Source of the DNA: Chloranthus sessilifolius | Lineage: Eukaryota; Streptophyta; Magnoliopsida; Chloranthales; Chloranthaceae | Assembly: GCA_021018995.1 (NCBI GenBank) | Contig: CM037588.1 | Coordinates: 86,960,765 to 87,024,764, forward strand | Direction of reading: 5' to 3' | DNA length: 64,000 nucleotides | Part shown: one piece after another, positions 34,611-46,238 of the stretch | Layout: the number at the start of each line of letters is the position of its first letter | How positions within the stretch are numbered: position 1 is the stretch's first letter | Made by a program: the position numbers and the translations under genes | Notes under the pieces: model-generated | The model's input: only the letters and a program-made list of their open reading frames with translations | What the model was told of the DNA's origin: nothing | Databases searched by the model: none

Positions 34611-36290
34611 ATTCTCTTGTCCAAAAAAGATGCCAAAGCCAAACTGATAAGATGGGTTTTGCTTTTACAGGAATTTGATTTAGATATTAAGGTCAAAAAG
34701 GGGGTTGAGAATATGGTAGCAGACCACCTATCTAGGATCCCAGCTGCTGAACAAGAGAGCTTGCCCATCAATGATTCCTTCCCAGATGAACAACTCTTTG
34801 CTGTAGAGATGAGTGTGCCCTGGTTTGCCAACATAGTAAACTATCTAGCTGCAGGTAAAATCCCCCCACATTGGAACAAGGGTGATAAGAATATGTTTCT
34901 CTCAGAGATTCGATATTACATGTGGGAGGATCCTCACCTTTTTAAGTATTGTGTAGACCAAGTGGTAAGAAGAAGTGTGCCTGAAACCAAATTTAAAAAC
35001 ATTCTGACTATGTGCCATGAACAGGCTTGCGGAGGCCATTTCAGTGGCAACAAAACTACTGTAAAGGTGCTTCAAAGTGGCTTCTATTGGCCCACTCTTT
35101 TCAAGGATGCCTTTCAACATTGCAAAGCTTGTTCTAGATGCCAACAAATGGGGAGTATTTCCACATGAAATTTCATGCACTTGCAGCCCATTCTTGTGGT
35201 TGAGCTTTTTGATGTTTGGAGGCTAGACTTTATAGGCCCATTCCCTCCTTCCCATGGATATAATTACATTCTTGTGGCGGTGGACTATGTGTCCAAATGG
35301 GTCGAGGCCATAGCCACAAGAACTAATGATCACAAGGTTGTCCTCAACTCTTTGAAGGACAATATTTTCTCTAGGTTTGGTACCCCTAGAGCCATCATCA
35401 GTGATGGGGGGAGCCATTTCTGCAACAAACAATTTGAGAACCTCCTTAGAAAGAACTTTGTGACACAGAGAGTTGCCACCCCATACCACCCACAAACTAG
35501 TGGGCAGGTGGAGATTTCTAATAGAGAGATCAAACATATTTTGGAGAAAATAGTGAGAGTGGATGGAAAGGATTGGTTTTTGGAGATACCTGATGCTTTA
35601 TGGGCATACAGAATTGCTTATAAGACCCCCATCGGGATGTCTCCTTTTCGGCTGGTATATGGCAATGCATGTCATTTACCAGTGGAGCTTAAGCACAGGG
35701 CATATTGGGCCATTAAAGCTTTGAATAATGACTTAACTTCTGCTGACATTCAGAGGAAACTCCAACTGTCTGAGTTGGAGGAGCTGAGGTTGGACACTTA
35801 TTCCAATGCAAGAATTTATAAGGAGAAAACCAAAGTCTTCTTTGACAAGCAATTGTTAAGAAAAGAGTTCATTGTTGGCAGCAAGGTATGGCTTTTCAAT
35901 TCTAAGCTGAAATTTTTCTCATGAAAATTGAAATCCAGATGGGAGGGACCCTACATAGTTGAGCATATATTCCCCTCTGGAGCAGTTGATATTAAGGATC
36001 CCAATGATGGCAGGATCATGAAAGTAAATGGCCAGAGGCTCATGCCTGTTGTTGAAAATGTGGAGCCCATAGTGACCATTTCCCTTCAAGATCCTCCATT
36101 ACTTAACTGGATCTCAACAATGTATCATATGTATCATAGTTGCTGTTTTGGTGTGCTACTACTGTTTCATAGAGTCATTAGGGTTAGTATGAGTATGTAC
36201 ATATCAGGTGTCCGTCATAGACCGACTTGGGGCTGGGAACTTCCTGAGTTGACTAAGGGATGTGTAGCATGGTCATGGGACAGGATATAG
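34611..36290 (+). pseudogene. RNase H end and integrase, two nonsense codons (D1)
   Basis: Homology starts at [14 protein letters not shown] inside RNase [10 protein letters not shown] closes that domain, then [20 protein letters not shown] opens integrase. The HHCC module is complete ([14 protein letters not shown] and CKACSRCQ). The core follows: [51 protein letters not shown], then [22 protein letters not shown] and DPNDGRIMKVNGQRL. The frame is one throughout, broken only by TGA at 35166-35168 (Arg in element A) and TGA at 35922-35924 (Gly elsewhere). All DDE residues are present. This is the least damaged integrase in the window. Confidence 0.93.
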
Positions 36291-36821
36291 GCCTATTTGT
36301 ATTTATTTATAACTTGTTGAGAAGGTTTGGGCTGCTTGTCGATAGGTTCCGAAAGCTCTAAAGTAATGTATCGACGGGTTTTACTGGTGCATCATTGTCT
36401 GTCGATACGATCGCTGAACCTGTCGATAAGATCTAAGGGTCCTCCTTTGTAATTCTCGATAGGTTCAGAGTACCGGTAGAAGGGCTCCATGTACCCCTCG
36501 AGAGGACTTAGCCACGTTTCCCTCCTCCGTGTTCGAGCATTAATTCATTTTATCTCCTCGCATTAAACCCCATGGCTAAAAATAGTCAAGCATGCACTCC
36601 ATGGTGTCATTCCCCATAATAATTCACACGACATGTCGTGCTTACCGCCATCGTCATGCCATTTATTGCCATTGTCATTTTAACAGTTAAGCTTTGAAAA
36701 AATGCAACCATTTATTCTGACGATCCCTATTCCACCTACCACGCCTTTTAAATAGCAGGTCCACCCCCCTCCGTTGTACTCAGTCTCTGTCAACTTTGTC
36801 AGTTCATCCCCACTTCCAACC
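36291..36821 (+). promoter_or_regulatory. pol-ORF2 spacer with TCGATAGG array and TATA-like box (D1)
   Basis: Family-D motifs (GTCGATAGG, ATCGACGGG, GTCGATAAG, CTCGATAGG, CTCGAGAGG) fall at about 36337-36510, matching the D LTR arrays. TTTAAATA at 36747-36754 lies 75 bases before the ORF2 Met at 36822, a distance typical of a plant core promoter plus short leader. Promoter activity is inference. Confidence 0.6.
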
Positions 36822-37225
36822 ATGGTGGATGACAAACCCATCGATAAGTCAAACAAATTCTACCCAATCTGGTTGGAGCCGCCACCACCTAAGGGGCCAG
36901 ACCCATTGTAATTCATGTGGGATGAATTCGAGGAGGTGCAATGGATTCTGGTTCAAGAAGAAAAGAAAAAGGATAAGAGGAAGAAGAAAAAATAGAAGAT
37001 AGCACCCCCCGCCTCCTCTCCCCCACCCTCGCCTCCCCATCCACCACCCGCTCAACTTCCTTCCTCCTAGGCCTTCTCATCCCCTCCCCTGGCTTGCAGT
37101 TCCTCTTTCAGCGGCAGCAAGTTGGGGATATCCCTAAGCCAAGGGCGCAACTTTTTGTATGGGATATTTTGTTTGAGGCTATGGACGTTACCGCCAGAGT
37201 CGTGTCTATATTAGAATGTGTCTAG
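36822..37225 (+). pseudogene. ORF2, short form (D1)
   Basis: From ATG at 36822: VDDKPIDKSNKFYPIWLEP, a Pro cluster, WDEFEEVQWILVQEEKKK with a basic Lys run, a second Pro-rich stretch, and in another frame PKPRAQLFVWDILFEAMD ending at a stop near 37225. Original length is about 135 residues. Stops near 36909 and 36993 and a frameshift near 37070 break it. The C-terminal part resembles the end of the short ORF2 in element C (GAIFIEDILSDVAADI near 48845-48890). I see no clear similarity to the long ORF2 of families A and B. Function unknown. Confidence 0.5.
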
Positions 37226-37418
37226 GTTTTCTTTTCTACTTTTTATTTTATGTACTCACTCGGATCTTGTGCATACTCTCTGTATATATTTTAATATAAT
37301 TTCTTTTTGGTGTTAATTAGTTTCTTTGATATTTATGTCTTATATTTTTGTTCTTTCTGTGTGTATCTTTGTTTTTTTTTTTTTTTGTGCTGCACACCCA
37401 CTGTTATCTTTAATACAG

Positions 37419-37450
37419 TGAGGACACTTCTCCTCATAGGTTTGGGGGTG
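37419..37450 (+). other. internal polypurine box (D1)
   Basis: GTGAGGACACTTCTCC, then AGGTTTGGGGGTG at 37438-37450, followed by TGGCA. The core is identical to the terminal tract at 39097-39109. Confidence 0.75.
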
Positions 37451-38934
37451 TGGCAAGGTGTCTTACCAATGGATAGTTAATAATAGTGTAGCAAGGTTCA
37501 ATAAAAAACTAAGAAAATGAAGTAAATCTCCACCTAAATGTTTTTATAAAAATTGAAAAAGAAAAAAAAAACTTTTTAACATTGGAATAATGCTGCAGCT
37601 CTAACACTATAATGAAGCAAATGTCAAGAACTTCTATTCAAAAATTAACATTTAGTGACCTTGAGAGGAGAGAAGATCTGTGAGGATGCTCCCCAGAAAA
37701 TTTGATGGAAGACCACACCCAGTGAGATTTGGGCCTGAGAACTTATCTTTTTAAAGAGTGTCTTGGAAAATTTTCTACTCTAAGACTGACTGGATCCAAC
37801 TTTGATCACTAGAAGTTAGGAAAATCCAAGTTGAAATAGCTTGACAGCATTCTTGACATTAAGGATATGAAGTAAGGCTATTCCTTGGACAGTTTGAGCT
37901 GAAAATATGCTTTCCCTTTGAACTGCCCTTGATAAACACCATTTGAGCCTTGAAATCCAAGCTTTTCTTTGATACAAACCAAATTTTTTTTTTTGAACCC
38001 ACAACCTCAATGACCAGATGCAGGCCGACCCTCACTTTGAGATTTTAGAAGGAAAGGTGAAGGAATTGAAGAGGTTAGAGGAGTAAGTTTTGACAATTTG
38101 GTACAAGAAGAAGAAAACACATGTGAAGGCAAGAGTGATGTGTAATTTTGGCATGCCAGCCCATAAAAAAAAATGGAGAAAAATAAAAAAAGAAAGGCAT
38201 ACAAAAAGAAAAGAAAAATAGAAAAGCAAAATAAAAGAGTGAAGTCATTTCATCAGATATTTTGAAAAAAAAAAAAAAGAAGCTGGCCACTTTGGCTCTG
38301 AAAATTCAAAAAGAAGATGGAATTATGCTGAAATAAAGGTTGAGAAGTTGCAAATCACCTCCTTACCTTACTCACATTTGAATCTTTTCATTCCCTTTTA
38401 TTCTTTAAAAATTTCACCCATAAGTCACATTACAACCCAATAAAAAGTCCTTACTGATTTGAAATTGATTGAGCTGTCATGTGGAGATGAGAATTTGTCT
38501 GATCTATGATGAAAAGAGTTAGAAAAATTTAGAAATTAGAGCAATGCCTATGCTCATGCTTGTAGTTCTATTTAAGGGCTGTAACTGCTCTTGAGCTAAG
38601 TGAACTGATGCACCCTTCTAGTTTCCTTCTGAGTGATAAGCCCTGGTGAGCTTTGGGTCTGAAATTAAGTTTGTTGGGAGTTGGATCATAACAAACCTTC
38701 TCAATTTGATAGCTAGCTATGTATTAAATTTTGGATACAATGCCTTGACATGAGCTGATTGATTGTGAAGGAAATGCAATAGAATTTCAGTTTTTAAAAG
38801 ACTGTGCTTTTGATAAAAACCTTCTGAACTTAAAGGAACAAGGTGTGGAATGAATTTCATTTTGACTTGATTTTTGTTCTCAACATGCTGCATTAACATT
38901 AACTGAGCCATTGGGGAAGTTTGTGGGTAACTTC
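37451..38934 (+). other. 3' noncoding region of D1
   Basis: Noncoding, with low-complexity A-rich runs (about 38160-38280). Shared blocks: GAAGACCA...GTGAGATTTGGGCC near 37707-37732, GGACAGTTTGAGCTG near 37888, GCTGGCCACTTTG near 38282, TGCTCATGCTTGTAG near 38550 and CTGTAACTGCTCTTGAGC near 38580. Confidence 0.7.
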
Positions 38935-39015
38935 ATTGAAAACCGTCAGGAGACTTCACTCCTCCACTAGGGATCACCTAGGGGTTCAAAAGGTTTGATG
39001 CATGCTAAATGCACC
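38935..39015 (+). other. conserved hairpin cluster before the polypurine tract (D1)
   Basis: AGGAG-ACTTCA-CTCCT, CTAGG-GATCA-CCTAG, then GATGCAT, 5-base loop, ATGCACC at 38997-39015 with the inner five pairs intact. Confidence 0.65.
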
Positions 39016-39096
39016 CATGTTCCCTACGAAAGTGGCATCTAATTTTGTAAGTTAATTATTTTTACTCTCTCCTTTGCTCAGGGACTACCAAAGCTT

Positions 39097-39109
39097 AGGT
39101 TTGGGGGTG
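39097..39109 (+). other. polypurine tract of D1
   Basis: AGGTTTGGGGGTG immediately before TGTTGAGTAG. Confidence 0.92.
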
Positions 39110-41259
39110 TGTTGAGTAGTGAAAAATACCATTTTTCACCTCCTAACCCGACCTTTGTTAGGCCCTTGAATTGACTAATAAGGTGTGTTAAGGATTTTTT
39201 GTAGATAAGTAATAAAATCTAGCCTTAGTGCAGATATCCACCTAAAAAGGCCAAAGAAGCAATCTATTCCTCATCACGATTTCACAATAGCCCAAAAGCC
39301 TGTCAGTTAAGCAATCAGAGTTGTATAAATTCATGAGAAGGTCATGGGCTAAAAAAGTCATGTTTGAGATCAAGAACAGTTACAGAGAAGATAGATTGAA
39401 CCCACCAAGAGGTTGCTGAGTGCTAACAGATGGAAGATAGTGCACCAGAAATATGTGCCAGTTGAGGAAAGTCAAGGAAGAAGTTGTCGAGAAGTTCTGG
39501 AGCTCAAATGCCAAGCTGTCAAGAAGATCCAGTAAGCCATCGCAAGGTTCCAGTGGCTTGTCAATAGGTTGTGCCTATAGAGAAAGAATCTTGTCAACAC
39601 CTTAGCTGAAGGTGCAGTGGAAGTCGCGAGGTTTAGACAAACCTATCAAGCAGAACAAGAGAAGCCTTCGACAGGATCCTTCAGAACCTGTCGAGATGAT
39701 CCCCAACATATCGATCACTTCACCAAGTCGACAGGATGGTTGTAACCTATCGACAGGATGGAGGAAGAACTAAACAGAGGGTATTGAGAGCTACTTCAAA
39801 CCTGTCGAGAGAGGCTAATCCTAGCGACGAGTACACTTCAACCCAGCAAGAGGTTATCCCAAACCTATCGAAAGACTGAGCATACAGATCAAGAACCCAT
39901 CAAAAAGCTCTCTAAACCTCTCGACATTCATTCTTGGAACTTCTAATGCCCTTTCTTTAGTAGTCACAACTTCTAGATTCCGCACACACGCTCCAAGGCA
40001 CGACAGCGACCCCTGGGGTTTTTTTTTGATATTCAACTGAGCACGAGTGGGAACTCTAACTACCTCACATGTACTTGTCAGTTGTGGACCAATAGGAGGA
40101 AAACTTCTAGAAGAGGGATCAGCCACATCAGCATAACTGCATTATTCTTCTGAATTCTGATTGGCTGAAATAGATATGAGAAAAAGGTATAAAGAGAGGA
40201 GCAACGACATGGAAAGGCATCTAGAAATTGAGAGAGCAGAGCAAGAGATCGAATTCATTTTTCCCTCTAATTTTTCCCTCTCTTTTCCTCCTTCTTCTTC
40301 CCCGCCATTAGCTAATGATGGTTGGCTAAAAACCTCTTCAGTAGCTAGGGTGAGGGTATGATATGTAATTGAGAGTTTCAGAGGCTTTATGAGGGATTGG
40401 ATGCTGCACAGATTGTAGATATGAGCACATCATTGTAAGTAGTAGCATTGTAATAGAATTGTGGGTTTTAGAGTTAATTCTGAGCTAGATTTCATTTACT
40501 TGTATTTGATTTCATTAGTTTAGATACTCCTGTGAGCCAGCCAGAAATGGGGAGCTTGTAGCCTGGCATTCACAGCATCTACATTGATTAACTTGTTCTA
40601 ATCAAGACCACTGGCTCAAGACAATCTCTAGGATGATCTATGACCATTAAAGTTGACAGATCATAGCCTTAGGATTGCTTTGATATGTTGGGACAATCTC
40701 TAGGATGATATGTGACCATTAAAGTGGATAGATTATAGTCTTAGGATTGCTTCAATTTTTTGGTTGAGATTAGATTCTTATACCACGAATCTGTTGGGGT
40801 AAAACCTGGGGAGCTTGTAGCCAGATGAAGGATTGTTGCAGATTTGATCTAAGCATTGCCTCTGATTTAATCAATTTTTAGTGAAATATCAAATCCCTAG
40901 CTGTTGATCTTCATCCTTTTGATTTTTAATCTATTTTCCTTCACTTCTGTGTTTTCTTAAACTCTGGATCAACTACATTTAATTTCTGTAGTTTGTAGTG
41001 ACAAAACCCAAAAACCTCTCCTCTTTCCTGTTTTAGAATAGCTTAAAGTAGGATAGAGTGTCAGATCTATTGTATATCTGGAGATCCATCATAGTTTATT
41101 CACATTTTCCCTATGGACATATCCTTCCTTACCTATAAAACTTGCTGCAATAGCCCTGTATCTTGCAGGTTTAGGAGATTGTAGTTGTGTTGAATCCATC
41201 CTTTGTTTTAATTTGATTCTATTTTGTTACACACTAAATCAGCATACTCTATTTCAACA
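39110..41259 (+). repeat. 3' LTR of D1
   Basis: TGTTGAGTAG start and ...TTTCAACA end, 2150 bp. Tip hairpin GTGAAAAAT / ATTTTTCAC. CGACAGG / TGTCGAGA motifs at about 39480-39925. TATAAAGA at 40188-40195. Candidate donor GTAAGT at 40435. Hairpin modules at 40633-40664 (7 perfect outer pairs) and about 40694-40730. CTTGCAGG at about 41163-41170. Confidence 0.93.
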
Positions 41260-41339
41260 ATAACACCTTAGTGGAGATGTAGGTACCTAGGGTTTGTGTT
41301 CCCAGCCCTAAAACCTTAGTGTAAGACAAAACCCCTTTT

Positions 41340-42201
41340 ATGGAAGACCTTGAGGACCTGTTGAACCCTTCACCTACTGACCTCCCCACAATAATAAGAA
41401 AATCAGTGAGGTTTGCTGAGGCATCCACCGTGGAGGGCACTGATGCCCCAGTTCCCCAACCTGAGAACCCAAAAAGAAAAAGGTTGCTCCAAAGAAGAGG
41501 GCTATGGTTGTTATTGCTAGCCCTAAAAAGGTCAGGAAATAGAAGAAGGGCAAGGAGGTTGTCCCTGAAGTAAATCCCTTGACAACTCTTAGTGAGTTTA
41601 TGGCTGCCATTAAATTGAATCTTGAGACTGCCATTGATAAGGCATTTTTTGAGAAGGAGCCCTTGACTGCCCCAACAATAGAATTTCTGACCAAGGCCTC
41701 CTTGATATCTCTGCTCAGGCCCCCATTGGACTTAGCCTTTCCTAGGTTAGTCCAACTGTTTTATCAGAATATCGGGGTCAAGAAAGGTAAGGATGAAAAC
41801 TCTGTGTTGCTGATCCTAGTGGATGATTTCGAAATATTAGTGGATCCATCTGTGATAGCCCAAGTCTTAGGGATACCAGCTGCATACAACCCTGAGTGTA
41901 CTTTGGGTGCTCCCTTGACTGCCTCAATCACTAAGATTGCTAAGAGGATTAGACAAGGGAAGAAGGCCTCAGGAGACTCCATCAAGAGGGGAGATTTAGA
42001 GCCCAGTCTGCTATTCATGGATCATGTTCTGAGGAAGAACATCTATGTGACTGGGCACCAACAGGAGAGAATGACACCTATAACTGATGCCATCTATAAC
42101 TTCTCTTAGGGGCACTTCTTTGATGCTGCCCAGCTGATCTATGAGGGGATGAAGGATATTCAGGAGAAGGTCCAGAAAAATATGGATGGGACCTAGTTAC
42201 T
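41340..42201 (+). pseudogene. ORF2, N-terminal half only (B1)
   Basis: Met at 41340 starts MEDLEDLLNPSPTDLPTIIRKS. The conserved domain follows a frameshift near 41575: IEFLTKASLISLLRPP, AFPRLVQLFYQNIG, LLILVDDFEILVDPSVIAQVLGIPAAY, ASGDSIKRGDLEPS, DHVLRKNIYVTGHQQERM. A TAG at 42107-42109 lies at a position that is also a stop in element A (after the HFS / NFS motif), then GHFFDAAQLIYEGMKDIQEKV. The Pro/Thr-rich middle and coiled coil of B2 are absent, and noncoding sequence follows from 42202. It is the clearest copy for defining the domain core. Confidence 0.75.
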
Positions 42202-42450
42202 CTATCAAGCTCAGATTCATATTAGGTTTTAGTGTGTCAGTTGTACTTACGGTTTAGTTTATGTTTTTACACTTGTACAAATTTCATTTGTAGTGTCTTG
42301 TTTTCTGTTCTTATGAATACAAATTTCTCTTTTGAGTCCTTTCTTTGCAGTAGTTTTACTTGTCTTCTTTTCTGCATGTTATTTTACTATTTTGTGTGTG
42401 ATGATTTATGATTGTACCTTACAACCCTTGTGGGCATACTCTTTGGAATA

Positions 42451-42483
42451 GTGAGGACACTGTTCTTCATAGGTTTGGGGGTA
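42451..42483 (+). other. internal polypurine box (B1)
   Basis: GTGAGGACACTGTTC then AGGTTTGGGGGTA at 42471-42483, followed by TGGCAGG. Confidence 0.72.
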
Positions 42484-43559
42484 TGGCAGGGTAAGTCAAT
42501 GGGATGTTAACCTAAGTGCAGTAGTATTAAGAGAGTAAGAAATAAAGAGAATGAATCCACCTAAGTAATGTTGAAAATGAGGAAATGTAAACTGATGCAA
42601 ACTTGTTAACACTACAATCATTTAAAAATTCAATACTGCCATGCGGTGAACATCAAGAATTTTTTTTTCCAGTACTTATTGAACCAGTGAGGAGAGAATT
42701 TAGAAGGTACAGGAGAAGGAGATGAAAGTGGGTAAGCTGAGTGTAATATTTGGTGAATGAAAAAGAGAAGCAATATATGAACAGAAGCGTAGCAGTGGTT
42801 TAGTTGTGGCATTTCATGAAAATAAAAATAAAAAAAAATAAAAATAAAAAGGAAAGAGAAGTTAAGAGGATACCTTCATCTAAAAATTAGAAAGAAGAAG
42901 AGAAGCTGGCCACTTTGAATATGAAAAATGTCAATGAAGATGAAGTATACTGAATTCAAGAAGGTGAAGTCATGAATCACCTCCTACACCTGCTGATTTC
43001 TCAGTTTTGAATCCCCTTTATCCCTTCCATTCTTTTGAAACTTCAACCACAAGCCATGTTACAACCCAAGCAAAAGCCCTTGTTGATCCAAAGTGAAGTG
43101 AGTTGTCATGTAGAGATGATGAGCTGTTTGATCTATGGTGAGAAGAAGTAGATGATGTCAGAAATTAGGTGCAACTACCTATGCTCATGCTTGCAGACCC
43201 ATTTGGGATCAGTAACTGCTCTTGAGCTTGTGTGAACTGAAACACCCGTTAAATTCTTTTGTGAGAGGAAACCCTGGTGAGCATTGGGTTCGAGATTGAA
43301 CTTAACGGGCATTGTTTGAACGTAATTTTTGAATCATTGTAAGGTTAGTACTGGTTTGCATACTGTGTTTCTTGTTATTAGCGGATTGATTCCATAATTT
43401 TACATGCAAGATTTAGGTGTTTACTATTGGCATTTAATGTCTTGAAACTCCTAAAATTTGAAAGATCAAAAGAAGAGTGATACTCGATTTGTTGAAAACT
43501 GATTTAATCATGCTTGCACTTGTGTTAACTGTTGTTCATTGAGAAGTTTGTGGGTATCT
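42484..43559 (+). other. 3' noncoding region of B1
   Basis: Noncoding. About 0.4 kb shorter than in B2 (the GGGCC...GACAGTTTGAGC part is missing near 42690). Shared blocks remain: GCTGGCCACTTTG near 42907, TGCTCATGCTTG near 43180, AGTAACTGCTCTTGAGCTTG near 43210. Confidence 0.68.
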
Positions 43560-43644
43560 TTACTGAAAACCCTCAGGAGACTTTACTCCTCTACTAGGGA
43601 TCTCCTAGGGGTTTAAAAGGCTTGATGCATAAGCTAAATGCACC
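43560..43644 (+). other. conserved hairpin cluster before the polypurine tract (B1)
   Basis: AGGAG-ACTTTA-CTCCT, CTAGG-GATCT-CCTAG, then GATGCAT, loop AAGCTAA, ATGCACC at 43624-43644. Confidence 0.65.
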
Positions 43645-43722
43645 CGTGCTCCCTACGAAAGTGGCATTTAAAATTTTAGAGTATTTGTTTAAATTTTTCT
43701 TTGCTCGAGTACTAGCAAGATT

Positions 43723-43735
43723 AGGTTTGAGGGTG
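43723..43735 (+). other. polypurine tract of B1
   Basis: AGGTTTGAGGGTG, one change from the family tract, directly before the LTR. Confidence 0.85.
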
Positions 43736-46238
43736 TATTAAGCATTAAAAAATTCTATTTTCACCTCTTAACCTAGCCTTTACTACTCATTGGAGCCATT
43801 TAATAATCCTCTTTTGACTTTATTTTGTTGTTAAGAATAAATTTACAGCTTAGTACAACAGTCATGTTTTGGAGGCCAAGAAGAAAAACAATTGAAGCCT
43901 AACCTTGGAGCTGATTGAAGAGCCTAGAGCACACCTAGGTGGCACACACCATGGTGATCATTTTGAGTGACTGAAGGGACCCTAGAAGTCCAAAAGATGA
44001 AAAAGAGTGGACCCATGCAGAGGAGACTGCTGCAGCAGTCTGTGCACCGTAGCAGCTATGCAGAGAGGAGTTTTCGCAAATTTAGAATCTACCTCGCAAG
44101 GCCCTTGCGCAGTTCAAGTGATCCAAAAGGCTACCCCGTGAGGATCTCACTAAGTAGAACTCATAGCAGACTCATAGCTCGCGAAGATATTGCACAGCTC
44201 AAGTGGAGAGAGAGTCCGAGAAATCATTTTTTGTGAAGATCTCGCGCAGCTCTCGTGCACTTTAGAGCTAAATCCATCTGTGCGAGAAGTCTGTTCCATC
44301 TTGGAGAGCAACTCACGAAGCTCAAATGTTATCCACGCGAGTTATAGAACTCAGTGCAAGTCATCCATGTGATACCCTCACGACCTGAGCCACTTGGTGG
44401 ACAATCTGTGCAAGCTGCACTACTCACTGCAAATCATCCTTGCAAGCTACTTTTCAGCCACGCGACAGCCTAACGATAAGCCAAAATGCAACTTCCAGCC
44501 ACGCGACAGCCTAACGATAAGCCAAAATGCAACTTCCAGCCACGCGAAGCTTGGGATCCTGACTTTTTAATCTACCTCAGGGACACTTTAGGGATTTCCC
44601 TATTTTTAGGGCACACATCCCGAGGCTCTAATCCATTTTCCCACTTTTCGAGGCATCCAAGGGTCACAATTGGGCCACGTCTTCAACCAGCAATTAGGGT
44701 TTCTCCCTTCGATTTTCTTATTGGCCAAGGTAGTAAGATACTTTGTATATAAGTTGTGCTCATAGCTGAAATAAACATCTCATCTCCAACATAAATTGGT
44801 TGTGAGCTCGAGAGTGCTTAGGTCATTAGGGTTAGGGTTAGATCATCCATTTTTCTTTTCTTCTTCCTTAGCTCAGCATTTGCTGGCTAAGATCTTATGT
44901 AAGTAGCTAGTTTATTTCAGTTTGTAATGGGTGTTGTGTGAGCATTGGGAGCTGATTTAGGCTTTTACGCTGGACTGTTACCTTGAGGGCATACATTGTA
45001 AGTTTCATTTTGATCAATGCAATGCATTTCTTCTAGTTTATTTGAATCTGTATTTATTTTATATTTTGTGCATGGATATCTATGGATTTGATACACCCAT
45101 GGTTGCTTGAGCTTGTAGCCCTGCAACCATGGTGGTAGCTGCAGTTTTCTTATTCTATCTCAGCCATCTATGATTAGGATAACCCCTAGGATAGCCTGTG
45201 ACCATTTAAGTGGACAGACTATAGCCCTAAGGCTGGTCTAAATCATAGATATGAGATAGATTCTTTATCTCTGCACTTGAGCTTGTAGCCAAGTAAGAGA
45301 TAGTGCAGATCCAAACTCCCCATTGTGTTGTAATTCCATTTTTAGATTTTAGATTTGATATTATGTAGAGATTGCAAACTTTTGAGCTTGGTCATTGCAG
45401 GCCTTTTGTAGCAATGACCAGCTGAGTCTAAGTTCCTATTCAACCTCTGATTGTCTATGGTTTCCACTAGACTTTTAAGGGTTGTTTGCTCCTATGAATG
45501 CTTGAGCTTATAGCTTTGTAAACATAATGTCTGCAATGATATTCATGTTCTGATTTAATTCATTGGTTGGAGGAAATCCCTAGGATAGTCTGTGACCATT
45601 TAAGTGGACAAATTATAGCCTTAAGATCAATCCATTCCCTTGGATTAGGTTAGTTTTCTAAGTTTAATCCATGTGATTTGATCATCTCCCTAGGATAGTC
45701 TGTGGCCATTTAAGTAGATAGATTATAGCCTTAAGAGAGCAGCTAATTCGTAGGGGTTGATTTGGATTCCTCTACCTTGCAGATATGCTTATAGCCATCT
45801 GAAGGATTACTATAGAATCACCTCTAGATCTCAGTTGCATAACTGATTTAATCTTAGCTACATACTTCTCATCATTTTATCTTTATTTTCGCACACCATT
45901 AGCACCTTCTTTAAAACCCTTTCTATAGTATAGGATTGCATTTTATTTCTTAGTTTTAGTTTTAGTTGTGACAACCCCAAAAACTCCCTTTCTTTAGGAT
46001 TGCCAGATCTGTAGTCAGATCTGGAGGCCTACTAAATAACCCTTTCTGGGTTCTAGATCAATTTTCCCTATGGGATAAACCCTTACTTTTAAAACTTTCT
46101 ATAATAGGCCCTAGATCTTGCAGGATTGTAGTATTTTTAGAGTGCTATTTTCATGTCTTTTCATCCCCCTTTACTTTGATTAATTTTTACCACTGTATTT
46201 TCTAATAAAAATAACGACACCTAATCATAAAGCCAGCA
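43736..46238 (+). repeat. 3' LTR of B1
   Basis: Starts TATTAAGCAT (TG to TA) and ends about ...AGCCAGCA; the right edge is uncertain by a few bases. The tip hairpin has decayed. GCGCGA / CTCGCG motifs at about 44050-44560, TATATAAG at 44746-44753, donor GTAAGTAGCT at 44899, hairpins at 45191-45225, 45390-45419 (GGTCATTG / CAATGACC), about 45590 and 45695. CTTGCAGG near 46117. It also stands next to the primer site of element C, but the 79 bases between do not belong to it. Confidence 0.85.
44455..44547 (+). repeat. 41-bp perfect tandem duplication in the B1 LTR
   Basis: A 41-base unit starting CAGCCACGCGACAGCC at 44455 repeats at 44496 and begins a third time at 44537 before diverging. The two full copies are identical, so the duplication is much younger than the LTR. 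It duplicates one ACGCGA motif of the array. Confidence 0.9.

Larger units (their letters stand above)
34607..41259 (+). mobile_element. Element D1: 5'-truncated family-D retrotransposon
   Basis: Starts abruptly in RNase H, with no LTR, gag or reverse transcriptase, then has integrase, an array spacer, short ORF2, internal polypurine box, noncoding region, hairpins, polypurine tract and one LTR. To its left is the B1 spacer and to its right is B1 ORF2, so the element probably inserted whole into B1 and a deletion then removed its 5' part together with some B1 spacer. The right flank ATAAC (41260-41264) would be the surviving target duplication. Confidence 0.85.
41260..46238 (+). mobile_element. 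Element B1, segment 3: ORF2 to 3' LTR
   Basis: Begins directly after D1 with family-B ORF2 and ends with a family-B LTR preceded by a polypurine tract. It supplies what segment 2 (33588-34606) lacks, in the right order and orientation. That both belong to one element is inference; a test is whether the spacer edge and ORF2 edge abut in a relative without D1. Confidence 0.75.

Noticed and set aside
38007..38290. Overlapping Phe-rich minus-strand frames
   Set aside because: They are produced by A-rich low-complexity sequence in the D1 noncoding region.
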